Below are positions 35,725-44,959 of a stretch of 64,000 nucleotides of DNA, in pieces. Positions within the stretch are counted from its first letter, which is position 1. Each line of letters opens with the position of its first letter. The notes below the pieces were generated by a model, which was given only the letters and a program-made list of their open reading frames with translations, did not search any database and had not been told where the DNA came from. Source of the DNA: Paenibacillus tundrae (GTDB taxonomy: Bacteria > Bacillota > Bacilli > Paenibacillales > Paenibacillaceae); assembly GCF_036884255.1 (NCBI RefSeq), contig NZ_CP145605.1, forward strand, positions 2,542,001 through 2,606,000, given 5' to 3'. Position numbers and translations under genes: made by a program.

Positions 35725-35964
35725 TTAATATAAAGACAAGGCCAGAGAGTCATTTTCACTGCGACTGTGGAGAATGGCTTCTCCATTAACAATCTCAATA
35801 CTAATCAAAGAGTGCAAACATTTTTGTAAAGCTCGTTTACCGTTGCTAATTTTGTGCTCTAGAGCACTGCTAAGCAATCTTAATGTCTTTTGCACAGGTT
35901 GTTTGTTTTCTTGATTGAAATATACAGGGATTGATTTGTTTTGAAAAGTTATTAGTGTTCTCAC
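35725..35964 (-). CDS. Small hypothetical protein (79 aa)
   Basis: GTG 35964 on the minus strand follows GAGGTGATTTC at good spacing. It encodes a basic 79-aa protein with no membrane helix or known motif. A terminator lies about 65 bases after its stop, which supports a real transcription unit. Base composition is AT-rich, as is the region. Unknown function. Confidence 0.5.
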   Translation of the reverse strand: MRTLITFQNKSIPVYFNQENKQPVQKTLRLLSSALEHKISNGKRALQKCLHSLISIEIVNGEAILHSRSENDSLALSLY

Positions 35965-36384
35965 TTGAAATCACCTCACGGGAGTTATTTCATACAGGTA
36001 ATATTAAATACCAATGCTTAAAATTACCTTAAAATCAGCTTATGAAAACATAAAGGTGATGAATGTTTGAAAAGTGTTCACAATTCAATTGTGGGCGAAG
36101 GAAAAAATGGATAGGTACTGAAGTGTTATTCCCATTTAAATGGTAGAAAACAAGCGTTTTTCGCATCCTCGCAAATTGAAAACGTAAGTCTGCCTCCAAA
36201 GTTCTGAGACCATGGGACGATATTTTAATATAAACGTGGGTCATATGTAACAAAATTACAGATAGTACATTGCAAACAAAGGGGTTATGTAAGAAAATAA
36301 GGGTTGAAACCGTGTTTCATCCGCTTTTTTTTGATTTAATCTGACATTAGGACAATTTACATATGAGACTATGGGAGGGATTTG
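35965..36384. other. AT-rich intergenic region upstream of the T7SS locus
   Basis: A 420-base AT-rich stretch between the minus-strand small gene and esaB. It must hold the esaB promoter, but I could not pick a convincing -35/-10 pair. No ORF with a ribosome binding site was found. Confidence 0.5.
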
Positions 36385-36705
36385 ATGATTCTTACCGTGT
36401 GTTCCGGCCGGGAGGAAGGCGAATGGTTCGACATTGAAGTCCCGGATGAATGTACGATTGAACATTTGAAAACATTGCTTGGCGTCCGTATATTTGGACA
36501 GGCGCCTGGGGATGGCATTCAATATATCCTTGAGGCTAAGTTTCCAGAGGGGCTGTGGTTCTCACCGCAGAATAGTCAGCAACTAATGGAAACGGGGCTA
36601 AGACAGGGTAGCTGTGTGCGAGTTCAACGTGCGTTCTCAACGACGTTAGAAGAAGCGCCGGTATACGGAAGACGCTCACTGTTCCAACAGGACAGCAACG
36701 AATGA
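36385..36705 (+). CDS. esaB: EsaB/YukD ubiquitin-like T7SS protein
   Basis: A 106-aa protein with a YukD-type ubiquitin-like fold in the first 80 residues (MILTVCSGREEGEWFDIEVP, CTIEHLKTLLG, ETGLRQGSCVRVQR). YukD/EsaB is a cytoplasmic component of Firmicute type VII secretion. GGGAGGG precedes ATG 36385. It is the first gene of the locus, separated from essC by 100 bases holding a fragment of the MITE-like repeat. Confidence 0.82.
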   Translation: MILTVCSGREEGEWFDIEVPDECTIEHLKTLLGVRIFGQAPGDGIQYILEAKFPEGLWFSPQNSQQLMETGLRQGSCVRVQRAFSTTLEEAPVYGRRSLFQQDSNE

Positions 36706-36748
36706 CGATTCAGAACGTATATATCATATTATCAACAATTAAAAAGGT

Positions 36749-36779
36749 TGTTCAAAAGGTTCGCTTTTGATTTTGAACA
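36749..36779. repeat. Internally deleted MITE-like repeat (31 bp)
   Basis: TGTTCAAAA at the left and TTTTGAACA at the right, enclosing CGCTTTTGATT, a sequence found next to the right end of the 204-206-bp copies (in reverse orientation). It looks like a collapsed copy. It lies between esaB and essC and may act as a hairpin. Confidence 0.6.
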
Positions 36780-36805
36780 CGTACTATTAAGGAGGTCTTC
36801 TCTTC

Positions 36806-39800
36806 GTGAATGTGTTATATCAGCGTTCTCCAAGAATGACGCCGGTTCTTAAGGAAGATAAGCTCGAAATTTTGAGGCCTCCTGCTGAACCTAGCAAACC
36901 TACATTCTCAATCATATCCATCGTTATTCCCATTATGATGACGATGGTGAGCATCGGCTTCTATGTATATATTAATCTAACAGGTAAATTTAGTAACCCT
37001 AGCTTTATGATGTTTCAGATGATGACCGTTATGATGATGTTAACTTCGTATACGATTCCATTCTTTGTATATTTAAGTAACAAGAAGAATTATCGCAAAA
37101 AGATTGAAGAACGTAAGGCGATGTACCGTGCTCAGTTGGACAAGCATCGTGAAGAGCTGAAGGAAGCTCAAGCGGAACAAGTGAAGAGTTTGTATGAAAT
37201 TCACGGCGATCCGGGTGTTTGTCTACAAGTGGTAAAAAACAGAAATAGTTCCTTGTGGGAACGTTCGCCAGAAGATGATGACTTTATGCAGGTGCGGATT
37301 GGTACAGGGGAAATTCCTTTTCGGATTAAGCTTCAGGTTCCACGTCCAGATGGATATGAAAAGGATGAATTAATAGAGGCTGCTCACGAGCTTGCTTCTG
37401 AATTTGAGACTGTACCCGATGCATCAATTACTCTACCGTTATTCCAATCGAAAGTCATGGGGTTGGTAGGGAATCGTGAGGAAGTGCTGACTTCACTGCG
37501 TGTGATCGTTTCACAACTTACCGTGCGCCATTCTCCAGATGAGCTCAAAATTGCTGCTTTTTATGAAGAAAAAGAAAGCAAGGAATGGGAATGGTTGCGC
37601 TGGCTTCCCCATATTTGGGATGAAGATCAGGGACAGCGGTATATGGCCGACAGGCACAGCGGTGCGCATCAATTGGCGGACAGCTTGTTTTCCGTGTTAA
37701 ACCGGCGGCGGAACAACAAGGAGGACCGTTACAAAAAAACGGTACAAACGCCTTGTTATGTGGTCATTTTGTCAGAAACACAATTAATTGAAGAAGAGCC
37801 ACTGTTGCCGCTTCTGTTGGAATCGGCTCAAGAGATCGATGTGTGCACGATTATATTAGCCAATCGGAAGGAATCTCTTCCGATGCACTGTCAGCTTATT
37901 ATGGAAGCTTCCAAAGGCAAGGGTGTCTATATCAAAAAAACGGAGGATGCCGATGTCGTTCAGCAAACGTACACGCCAGACGTAATCTCTAAAGAATCTG
38001 CAGAGGCGTTGTCGCGTTACATGTCTCCGATCCGTTTGAAGCGTTCTTCCGCTTCGGATATTCCACAGGTGCTTCCATTGTTCGATATGTTAAGCACATC
38101 ACGCGTGGAGGATCTGGATGTTGTATCACGCTGGAGCCAAACTCGATATCCAGATACGCTGCCTGTCCCTATGGGTGTGCGTGCGGGTGGCAAGAAAATA
38201 GCCATTAACCTGCATGACAAAATTGAACGTCAGGGTCACGGGCCGCATGGTCTAATTGCAGGAACCACCGGATCGGGGAAAAGTGAAGTCATTCAGTCCA
38301 TTGTTGCATCGCTTGCGGCTGAATTTCACCCGCACGACCTTGCTTTTATGTTGATTGACTACAAGGGTGGCGGGATGTCCAATACGTTTGTAGGCTTACC
38401 ACACGTCGTGGGCACAATTACCAATCTAGATGGAAATCTGATTGAACGTGCGAATATTTCACTTCGAGCCGAGCTGGTTAGAAGACAGAAGATATTAAAT
38501 GATGCAGGCAATCTGCAACATATCGATGAATATTACAAAATTTTACGTTCAAGGCATGAACAGCCATTGCCCCATCTCGTGATTATCATCGATGAATTTG
38601 CTCAGTTGAAACGCGATCAGCCAGAATTCATGGATGAATTGATTAGTATTGCAGCTATTGGCCGGACGCTCGGGGTGCATCTGATCTTGGCAACTCAGAA
38701 GCCGGCTGGTGTTGTCGATGACAAAATCTGGAGTAACTCCCGTTTCCGCATCTGTCTTCGCGTTCAAAGCGAAGGAGACAGCCGAGATATGATTAAGATT
38801 CCAAATGCGGCATGGATTACGAAGCCGGGTCGAGGGTATTTCCAAGTCGGCAGTGATGAAGTATTTGAAGAGATGCAGTTTGCTTGGAGCGGTGCACCTT
38901 ATAATCAGCAAGAAGATAAAACCTCCGTATTGCCCGTCATGGAAGTGCGTTTGAACGGGAAGCGGGAGCCTCTGCTGACTGGTGAACGCAGAGCTGTGCT
39001 CAAAGGAGACGATGTCCCTAAACAGCTTCAGGTCTTTATCGATTATGTTGCTCAAGCCGCGGAAGAAGCTGGAATTGATCGTCTGCCAGGGCCTTGGTTG
39101 CCACCATTGCCTGAAACATTGGAATGGGATAGCCTTACCGACTGGCAGGAAGAGAAGAATAGGGAAGTGCTGCTGGATGGTGGCGCTAGCGGGTTGAAAC
39201 CACTCGTAGGTTTGCTCGATGATCTACCGAACCAACGCCAAGAGCCTCTAGCACTTCCGATTGATCAAGGCCATCTCGTCGTGTACGGTATGCCTGGACT
39301 GGGCAAAACTACATTTGTACAAACCATGCTCATGTCACTTGCTAGATCTGAACGTACAGAATCATGGCATGGATACATTATTGATATGGGTCGCATGATG
39401 AAGGACTTTGCTGGTCTTCCACAGGTCGGTGGTGTGATGATGGCCGAAGAGGAAGATCGGATCAAACGATTGTTCCGATATATATTGAAGTTGTCTGCAC
39501 AGCGTAAAGACATGATCTCAGAAGCTGGTGTCAAAACGATCTCGGCTTACCGTCGGACAGCTCATGAAGCTGTGCCTCAGGTCATTGTTGTGATTGACGG
39601 ATATCTTTCTTTCCGAAATGCATATCCAGAGGAAAATGAATTGTTAGAGACGATTCTTCGTGAAGGTGGAAGTCTAGGCATTACTTTTGTACTCACGGCT
39701 AATCGAGTCACTGATATTTTTGAGAAATTTAGAAGTAACATACCCAATGCAGTATCTTTTGAACTATCTGATCCGAGTGACTATTATTATGCAGTCGGAA

Positions 39801-40807
39801 GACCTTCTAAAGCGCCAAGTCAGCTTCCGCCAGGAAGAGGGCTCGTGAAGGGACAAGTTCCACCACTGATGTTCCAGGCAGCCTTACCGTCGTCAGGTGC
39901 AGATGAAGGGAAGCGTTCATCTGAGCTGCGCCGCACGATTGCTGAGATTAGAGAAGCGTGGACAGGAGAGCAAGCGCCTCAGATTGCTCCACTTCCGGAA
40001 GAAGTGAAACTGAAAGATGTTCTTATTCGAACAGGTACGTATGGGCAAGTGAATGAGTCCTCTGTAACGGTTCCTGTAGGGTTGCTCACAGATGATTTGG
40101 AGCCATTCCTTTTAAACCTGCGTGAGGGGCCACACTTTATGGTAACGAGTCCGATGGAAGGTGGAAAAACAACATTTTTGTTGACTTGGATGTTATCATT
40201 GGCGTATCATGCTTCTCCAGAAGTAGTTCAAATATACACCGTGGATATGCGCTATGGTTCTGGCGGACTGGGTGAGATCAGCAGTTTGCCCCATGTCCGG
40301 GGACACGTATCACGGGAAGATCAGCTTGCGCCAGTGATCCAACAGTTGTACGATGAAGTACTGAAGCGAGGCGAGATTGCCGGTGGCCCGGAAATCGTGC
40401 TCACCATTGATGATGCAGAAACATTATCCAAACAATTAAATGATTTCAACGTGAAGGATCAATTAGGTGTAATTGTTCGTCAAGGTAGGGATCGGGGGAT
40501 TCATGTTATCTTGTCTGGTGTTCCTGCTGACTTCCCGACCTTTGGATCTGATTGGGTAAGTGATGTAAAAGCTTCCCAAAGCGGATTGTTGTTCGGGACT
40601 TTAGACCCTAACGATCTCTCGTTCTTTCGTATTCCTTATTCCGAGTCTGGAGGTAGTTCGGCTGGGCTGAAGGTACTGCCACCAGGTCAAGGTTATTATG
40701 TAAAACGTAAATATTCCAGGGTTAAAGGTGCAGTTCCATGTGATGACAACTGGAAAATGAATGATTGGATTTTTGAAATTCGTGACCGATGGCATGTTGT
40801 AGTTTGA
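36806..40807 (+). CDS. essC: EssC/YukB-type FtsK-SpoIIIE ATPase of type VII secretion
   Basis: A 1333-aa protein. Two transmembrane helices (about 34-58 and 68-88) and a basic coiled linker precede three FtsK-like ATPase domains. Walker A motifs are GTTGSGKSE at 486, GMPGLGKTT at 828 and SPMEGGKTT at 1115. Domain 1 has a full Walker B (LVIIIDEF, about 596), domain 2 ends VIVVIDGY. It is the motor that recognises and exports WXG100 substrates. Canonical Firmicute EssC has two N-terminal FHA domains; here they are absent. GTG 36806 follows AAGGAGG. Confidence 0.93.
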   Translation: MNVLYQRSPRMTPVLKEDKLEILRPPAEPSKPTFSIISIVIPIMMTMVSIGFYVYINLTGKFSNPSFMMFQMMTVMMMLTSYTIPFFVYLSNKKNYRKKIEERKAMYRAQLDKHREELKEAQAEQVKSLYEIHGDPGVCLQVVKNRNSSLWERSPEDDDFMQVRIGTGEIPFRIKLQVPRPDGYEKDELIEAAHELASEFETVPDASITLPLFQSKVMGLVGNREEVLTSLRVIVSQLTVRHSPDELKIAAFYEEKESKEWEWLRWLPHIWDEDQGQRYMADRHSGAHQLADSLFSVLNRRRNNKEDRYKKTVQTPCYVVILSETQLIEEEPLLPLLLESAQEIDVCTIILANRKESLPMHCQLIMEASKGKGVYIKKTEDADVVQQTYTPDVISKESAEALSRYMSPIRLKRSSASDIPQVLPLFDMLSTSRVEDLDVVSRWSQTRYPDTLPVPMGVRAGGKKIAINLHDKIERQGHGPHGLIAGTTGSGKSEVIQSIVASLAAEFHPHDLAFMLIDYKGGGMSNTFVGLPHVVGTITNLDGNLIERANISLRAELVRRQKILNDAGNLQHIDEYYKILRSRHEQPLPHLVIIIDEFAQLKRDQPEFMDELISIAAIGRTLGVHLILATQKPAGVVDDKIWSNSRFRICLRVQSEGDSRDMIKIPNAAWITKPGRGYFQVGSDEVFEEMQFAWSGAPYNQQEDKTSVLPVMEVRLNGKREPLLTGERRAVLKGDDVPKQLQVFIDYVAQAAEEAGIDRLPGPWLPPLPETLEWDSLTDWQEEKNREVLLDGGASGLKPLVGLLDDLPNQRQEPLALPIDQGHLVVYGMPGLGKTTFVQTMLMSLARSERTESWHGYIIDMGRMMKDFAGLPQVGGVMMAEEEDRIKRLFRYILKLSAQRKDMISEAGVKTISAYRRTAHEAVPQVIVVIDGYLSFRNAYPEENELLETILREGGSLGITFVLTANRVTDIFEKFRSNIPNAVSFELSDPSDYYYAVGRPSKAPSQLPPGRGLVKGQVPPLMFQAALPSSGADEGKRSSELRRTIAEIREAWTGEQAPQIAPLPEEVKLKDVLIRTGTYGQVNESSVTVPVGLLTDDLEPFLLNLREGPHFMVTSPMEGGKTTFLLTWMLSLAYHASPEVVQIYTVDMRYGSGGLGEISSLPHVRGHVSREDQLAPVIQQLYDEVLKRGEIAGGPEIVLTIDDAETLSKQLNDFNVKDQLGVIVRQGRDRGIHVILSGVPADFPTFGSDWVSDVKASQSGLLFGTLDPNDLSFFRIPYSESGGSSAGLKVLPPGQGYYVKRKYSRVKGAVPCDDNWKMNDWIFEIRDRWHVVV

Positions 40808-40823
40808 GGGGAGGTGGCTCATA

Positions 40824-41654
40824 ATGTTGACGGTTCATGATTCCAAGCAAAAGGTAGTCACTTTGCAAATAAAAGAACTTTTTTTTCTGGCTGGTATTCT
40901 AGGCTCAGACCGATTGCTTGGCGTTGAAGATCCTTTCCGCGGGTATATGGCGGAAGACATTGCTTTGGAGTGGGAGCGCGTCAAAACCTCCTTGCTCGAC
41001 AAAGGATATCTAATTCAGGATCAGAACAGCAATGAACTGATCATGACACCGACCGTATTCTCCAGAGTGGCCATTGCCGGATTGTCTGACAGAGCTTGTT
41101 GGATTCGCTACACGTCGAGTGGCAAGTCCTGTGAAAGTTATATTCATTGCACGGACGAGCGCGTCGTCGAAGTGTCGCGCGTTGTGGACGAACCGGATTC
41201 ATTCCGGTTATCGGATCTGGGGAATGTTCGTGAAGCCATTGATTGTCTGATCGAAAGAATGAAGTGGAGTGGCCATTCTCCTGATGAGAAGCCAGCTCTT
41301 ATGTGCTCTAAGAAAAAATTCTATGAAGTCTTGAATGAGTTAAATGGCAAGGAAGTTCAGGCAGTGGCAGATGAGCTAGCGCAGGAGACGAATGATTCGG
41401 ATGGATCACTTGCCCTGGCACGCTGTTTGGTAAACAAGGAATCAGATGGAGAGCTGCGTTTGCTTGTGTGGAACGGAGATGAATGGAATTCACAGTCAGC
41501 GGCGTTTACCGTTAGCTCGATTTCGAATTGGTTATTCCGTATGAGCACAGCCGCTTCAGATGATTGGCTTGTTGCAGCACTGACGACTAGAGAACAGTTT
41601 CACGAGATGCTGCTGGACTGGCTTAAACAGCCTGCAGGGGAAGAGGAAAGGTGA
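40824..41654 (+). CDS. T7SS-associated protein, EspG-like candidate chaperone
   Basis: A 276-aa soluble protein, 16 bases after essC. The N-terminus (LQIKELFFLAGILG), the helix EDIALEWERVKTSLLDKGYLI, the segment MTPTVFSRVAIAGLSDRACW and the length are reminiscent of ESX EspG chaperones, which bind WXG-fold substrates. The likeness is by eye and weak. No catalytic motif is seen. It has no counterpart in the canonical yuk or ess operon. GAGGGGAGGTGG precedes ATG 40824. Confidence 0.6.
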   Translation: MLTVHDSKQKVVTLQIKELFFLAGILGSDRLLGVEDPFRGYMAEDIALEWERVKTSLLDKGYLIQDQNSNELIMTPTVFSRVAIAGLSDRACWIRYTSSGKSCESYIHCTDERVVEVSRVVDEPDSFRLSDLGNVREAIDCLIERMKWSGHSPDEKPALMCSKKKFYEVLNELNGKEVQAVADELAQETNDSDGSLALARCLVNKESDGELRLLVWNGDEWNSQSAAFTVSSISNWLFRMSTAASDDWLVAALTTREQFHEMLLDWLKQPAGEEER

Positions 41655-41660
41655 TGGTAA

Positions 41661-42209
41661 ATGCGCATTCGTGTGGAACCGGATGTGCTTCGGGCACTGA
41701 GCAGGCAGATTCAGTATGCGGCGGAGCAAATACAGCAAAAGATGACAGTATTGGATCAGGCAATTCATTCGTTAGACTGGGAAGTTGAAGCTCGTGCTGC
41801 TGTGATGAGTGAATGGAACCACAGTAAGCGGGTCGGCGAAGATGCAGTGCGTCGTTTCATGGACTTGAGCGTGCAATTGGGACGCAAGGCCGTGGTATTC
41901 CAACAGGTTGATTTGGAGTACCGCACGGTGCTGGGTCATGTGAACACAACTTACAGCAATGCGGTTAATATGCTCCATGTGCTTGAGAACAATCATGCAG
42001 GAGAGATCTTACCCGATCATTCCGCAACTACTGCTATTGTATCCGATCCCCTTTCCGCGGTAGCGGCAGTGTATCGTGTACAGGATGCCGCTCCACCAGC
42101 TGGTTCCCCAGCGACATTAATTCAGGCTATGCAGCCTGAACCTGTAGCATGGAGATTCACAGATCCTTCCTTTCGAGGAAGGAGAGGAACCGAACCTGTT
42201 GTTTCTTAG
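41661..42209 (+). CDS. WXG-like helical-hairpin protein with C-terminal tail
   Basis: A 182-aa protein, six bases after the previous gene. Residues 1-95 form a helical hairpin typical of WXG100-like proteins (LSRQIQYAAEQIQQKM, SLDWEVEA), but the turn has W40-E-V rather than WxG. The remaining 85 residues are a Pro/Ala-rich, probably unfolded tail. It may be a secreted partner or a structural subunit. GGTGATGGTAA precedes ATG 41661. Confidence 0.75.
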   Translation: MRIRVEPDVLRALSRQIQYAAEQIQQKMTVLDQAIHSLDWEVEARAAVMSEWNHSKRVGEDAVRRFMDLSVQLGRKAVVFQQVDLEYRTVLGHVNTTYSNAVNMLHVLENNHAGEILPDHSATTAIVSDPLSAVAAVYRVQDAAPPAGSPATLIQAMQPEPVAWRFTDPSFRGRRGTEPVVS

Positions 42210-42330
42210 GCTCGCAGGATAAAGAGTCCCGAGAACAGCACAGTAGAAAGTGAATTGTTTATGTGAATAGTCTGTTAGGGGAAGTTTCATTGCCTGAAAA
42301 TGGGGTAAATAGGAGTAGGTCCTTCGGCTT

Positions 42331-42359
42331 TTGTCCGATCGATCTTGGTATAGTACAAT
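42331..42359 (+). promoter_or_regulatory. Promoter of the WXG100 gene
   Basis: TTGTCC (42331-42336), 17-nt spacer, TACAAT (42354-42359), 48 bases before the WXG100 start. An own promoter, together with the terminator after the gene, would let the substrate be made in excess of the machinery. Confidence 0.6.
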
Positions 42360-42406
42360 TTGAACAAGCAAAAATTTAATTGCACAAACCAAGGAGGAAT
42401 TTACAC

Positions 42407-42682
42407 ATGGCAGGACGTATTTTAGTTACCCCAGAACAGCTTGATCAGGTTTCCAACCAATTTAAACAAAGCGGTGAGCAAAGTCAGCAAATCGTATCTA
42501 CATTGACTCAATCCATCACTAGCATGGAAGGACAATGGGAAGGTATGACGAAGCAACGCTTCTTCCAAGAATTCCAAGAAGCAAGCAAACAAATGCAATC
42601 TTTCGTTCAAACGCTTAATAGCATTAGTGCGGAACTGACAGCCATTGCTAACAAATTCCGTACGGCTGACCAAACTCGCTAA
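42407..42682 (+). CDS. esxA: WXG100 protein (EsxA/YukE type)
   Basis: A 91-aa WXG100 protein: helix, W44-E-G46 turn, helix and a C-terminal FRTAD (residues 84-88), an aromatic variant of the YxxxD/E export signal. WXG100 proteins are the small secreted dimers of type VII systems. AAGGAGGAATTT precedes ATG 42407. It has its own promoter and terminator, and the EssC ATPase gene is 1.6 kb upstream. Confidence 0.92.
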   Translation: MAGRILVTPEQLDQVSNQFKQSGEQSQQIVSTLTQSITSMEGQWEGMTKQRFFQEFQEASKQMQSFVQTLNSISAELTAIANKFRTADQTR

Positions 42683-42763
42683 TCTGCTATACATAGATCA
42701 GGCCGAAACGTTGTCTGAGTTCGCCCTGAATATATGCAGGCAGCTAGTTGAAGATGTGAAACT

Positions 42764-42805
42764 GCAACAAAAACCGGGCGTTTTACGACTCCCGGTTTTT
42801 GTTGC
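42764..42805 (+). terminator. Strong hairpin after esxA
   Basis: A perfect 15-bp stem (GCAACAAAAACCGGG and its complement) with a 12-nt loop. The right arm contains TTTTT but no T run follows, so it may be a partial terminator or an mRNA-stabilising 3' hairpin for esxA. Confidence 0.7.
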
Positions 42806-42838
42806 ACTATGACAGAAATGATAGAGAGAGGGATGAGC

Positions 42839-44920
42839 ATGTCTTTTCAACCGAATCCCGGGGATGAAGTTGTAATCAATGATATAGCCTATACGATTGG
42901 ACAGCATCCTGCTGCGCCAGGTTTGGCTTATGCACAAGCCGGAAGGCAAGGGATTGTCTACCAATTGATTCCCCGTAATGGTTCTATTCATGGGGCCAAA
43001 GCACTAAAAGTGTTTTTTCCAAAATTCCGTATTCCAGCCATGGTCTATCAGTCTGAGCATATGGAGCCTTATAGTGAACTGCCAGGTTTGCAAGTATGCA
43101 AGCGTGATGTGCTCACTCCGGAAAGAAACGGAGCGCTCATTGGAGAACATCCTGATTTGTTGTACGCGGTATTGATGCCGTGGGTGCAAGGTCTGACCTG
43201 GTTTGATGTGATCAGCGATCAGAAAGAGCTAACCGCAGAGGAAAGTCTGAAGTTAGCTAGAGCACTAGCAGGAACAGGTTCGGCCATGGAGCAGCGTGGG
43301 CTTGCTCATTGCGATTTGTCCGCACCCAATGTGATGATTCCGTTTTTTTCCGAAGTGGAGAACCTGGGAGGATCAGCCGTTGAGCTTGTTGACGTAGAAC
43401 AGATGTACAGCTCCAAGATGGATCGTCCGGATGCGCTCTTGGCAGGTTCACCTGGTTATGCAGCACATCGGACAGTGCATAGTGGATTGTGGAGCTCATA
43501 TGCGGATCGCTTTGCTGGAGCTGTTATTATTGCAGAGATGCTAAGCTGGTCTGATCCGATAATTGTCGAGAAGGCATGGGGCGAAAGTTATTTTGATCAA
43601 CATGAGATGCAGACAGTCAGTGAGCGTTATTACGCTATGCGAGACTCGTTGAATAAGCGTTGGGGCTCCAAAATGGCGGATCTATTCGTCAGAGCATGGG
43701 AAAGTCATGATCTTAGCAGTTGTCCCACATTCGGAGAATGGTATGTCGCACTAGCTGCTCTAGACGCAAACCAAGTACCTGCTATACCTATCGTTGCGGA
43801 GGAAGATGCTGCTGATCAATCTCATTTGCCAAATGATCAAGAGACAACAGTGGCAGGTGGCATAAGTGGCACATTGGCATCTGACGGAGACTCTGACCAA
43901 AATTCAGAAGCATCGACTCCGCCACCTGGTCAAGAAGCAGTGGTTCAACGTTTATTTCTTCAGGCACGAGCATTGGAAGAAGAGGGTAAGCCTGCGGCTG
44001 CACTCGAGGTGTATCGTTCATTGCACCACTTTATACCGAACAACAGTGCCATGCAGATCGAGGTCGCGGCAGCAATCAAAGAGTTGGATGAACGTTTGAA
44101 TCCTAATGATGACGAAGGACAGCCTGTTCGGCTCCCTTTTTATAGATCCAAAAAATTCATGATCTCTTCGGCTGTGCTCATTGTATTGCTGGCGGGCTCT
44201 GTACCAACGGTCAAAATATTGGCTGATCAAGCAGAGGTAAAACAACAGGAGCAACAGGAGGCAGCTAGACTCGCAGAGATTAAGGCGGCAGAAGATGCCG
44301 AGGCTGCAAAGGCTGCAGCGCTCAAGCAACAGGAAGAAGAGAAAAAACAACAAGAAGCTGCTGCAGCAAAACTAGCGGCTGATGAGAAGAAAAAGCAGGA
44401 GGAAGCAGAGAAGCAACTTGCTGAAGCCAAGAAGAAGGAAGAAGAGCGTAAGGCGCTCCAAGCCAAGTATGATAAACAGGCCAAGTACGAAGCGTATCTT
44501 GCGAAGCAGGAGCAACAGAAAAAAGAAGCTGAGCGTAAGGCACAGCAGGAGAAATATGATAAACAAGCGAAGTATGAAGCTTATCTGGCTTGGAAAAAAG
44601 AGCAGGAGGCTCTAGCTGCCAAGCAAGAAGCTGCACGTAAAGCCGCAGCTGAAGCTCAGCGCAAACAGGAGGCTGCCCAAAAAGCTGCGCTTAAGAAAAA
44701 ACGTGCACAGAACGTAGTCACACTGATTGCACACTACAACAAAGCATATAACGCACAAATTGGTAAAAAGACGGATAATGCTCTATCGTATGCTCGGGAT
44801 TTCAAAAATCTCTATAATACCGATGCTGCCTACTTCAAAGGGGTAGGTAAAGTGGCAGCGCGTATGAGCGCGATTAACAAGTTCCTCAGCAACAGCGATT
44901 ATAAGCTACCGAACCTGTAA
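42839..44920 (+). CDS. Kinase-like, single-pass membrane protein of the T7SS locus (EssB-like architecture)
   Basis: A 693-aa protein. Residues about 1-310 form a protein-kinase fold: candidate Lys57 (ALKVF), catalytic loop H157-C-D159-L-S-A-P-N164 and D185 (VDVE in place of DFG). Then an acidic linker and a TPR-like segment (about 370-425), one transmembrane helix (441-461), a long K/E/Q/A coiled coil with a 29-residue tandem duplication, and a 65-residue C-terminal domain. EssB/YukC is a pseudokinase-TM-extracellular protein, so this may be its counterpart, with catalytic residues retained. GAGAGGG favours ATG 42839. Confidence 0.82.
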   Translation: MSFQPNPGDEVVINDIAYTIGQHPAAPGLAYAQAGRQGIVYQLIPRNGSIHGAKALKVFFPKFRIPAMVYQSEHMEPYSELPGLQVCKRDVLTPERNGALIGEHPDLLYAVLMPWVQGLTWFDVISDQKELTAEESLKLARALAGTGSAMEQRGLAHCDLSAPNVMIPFFSEVENLGGSAVELVDVEQMYSSKMDRPDALLAGSPGYAAHRTVHSGLWSSYADRFAGAVIIAEMLSWSDPIIVEKAWGESYFDQHEMQTVSERYYAMRDSLNKRWGSKMADLFVRAWESHDLSSCPTFGEWYVALAALDANQVPAIPIVAEEDAADQSHLPNDQETTVAGGISGTLASDGDSDQNSEASTPPPGQEAVVQRLFLQARALEEEGKPAAALEVYRSLHHFIPNNSAMQIEVAAAIKELDERLNPNDDEGQPVRLPFYRSKKFMISSAVLIVLLAGSVPTVKILADQAEVKQQEQQEAARLAEIKAAEDAEAAKAAALKQQEEEKKQQEAAAAKLAADEKKKQEEAEKQLAEAKKKEEERKALQAKYDKQAKYEAYLAKQEQQKKEAERKAQQEKYDKQAKYEAYLAWKKEQEALAAKQEAARKAAAEAQRKQEAAQKAALKKKRAQNVVTLIAHYNKAYNAQIGKKTDNALSYARDFKNLYNTDAAYFKGVGKVAARMSAINKFLSNSDYKLPNL
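44444..44617 (+). repeat. 29-codon tandem duplication in the coiled coil
   Basis: Two units of 87 nt (44444-44530 and 44531-44617) each encode ERKA, then KYDKQAKYEAYLA and a charged tail. The protein copies are nearly identical in the central 13 residues, while synonymous sites differ, so the duplication is not very recent. Confidence 0.75.
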
Positions 44921-44959
44921 TTATAAATGTGAACAACGACGGAGGTGACCTCATCCCAG

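Noticed and set aside
44227..44636. Minus-strand Ser/Ala/Leu-rich reading frames opposite the coiled coil
   Set aside because: They are mirror images of the K/E/Q/A-rich coding sequence on the plus strand.
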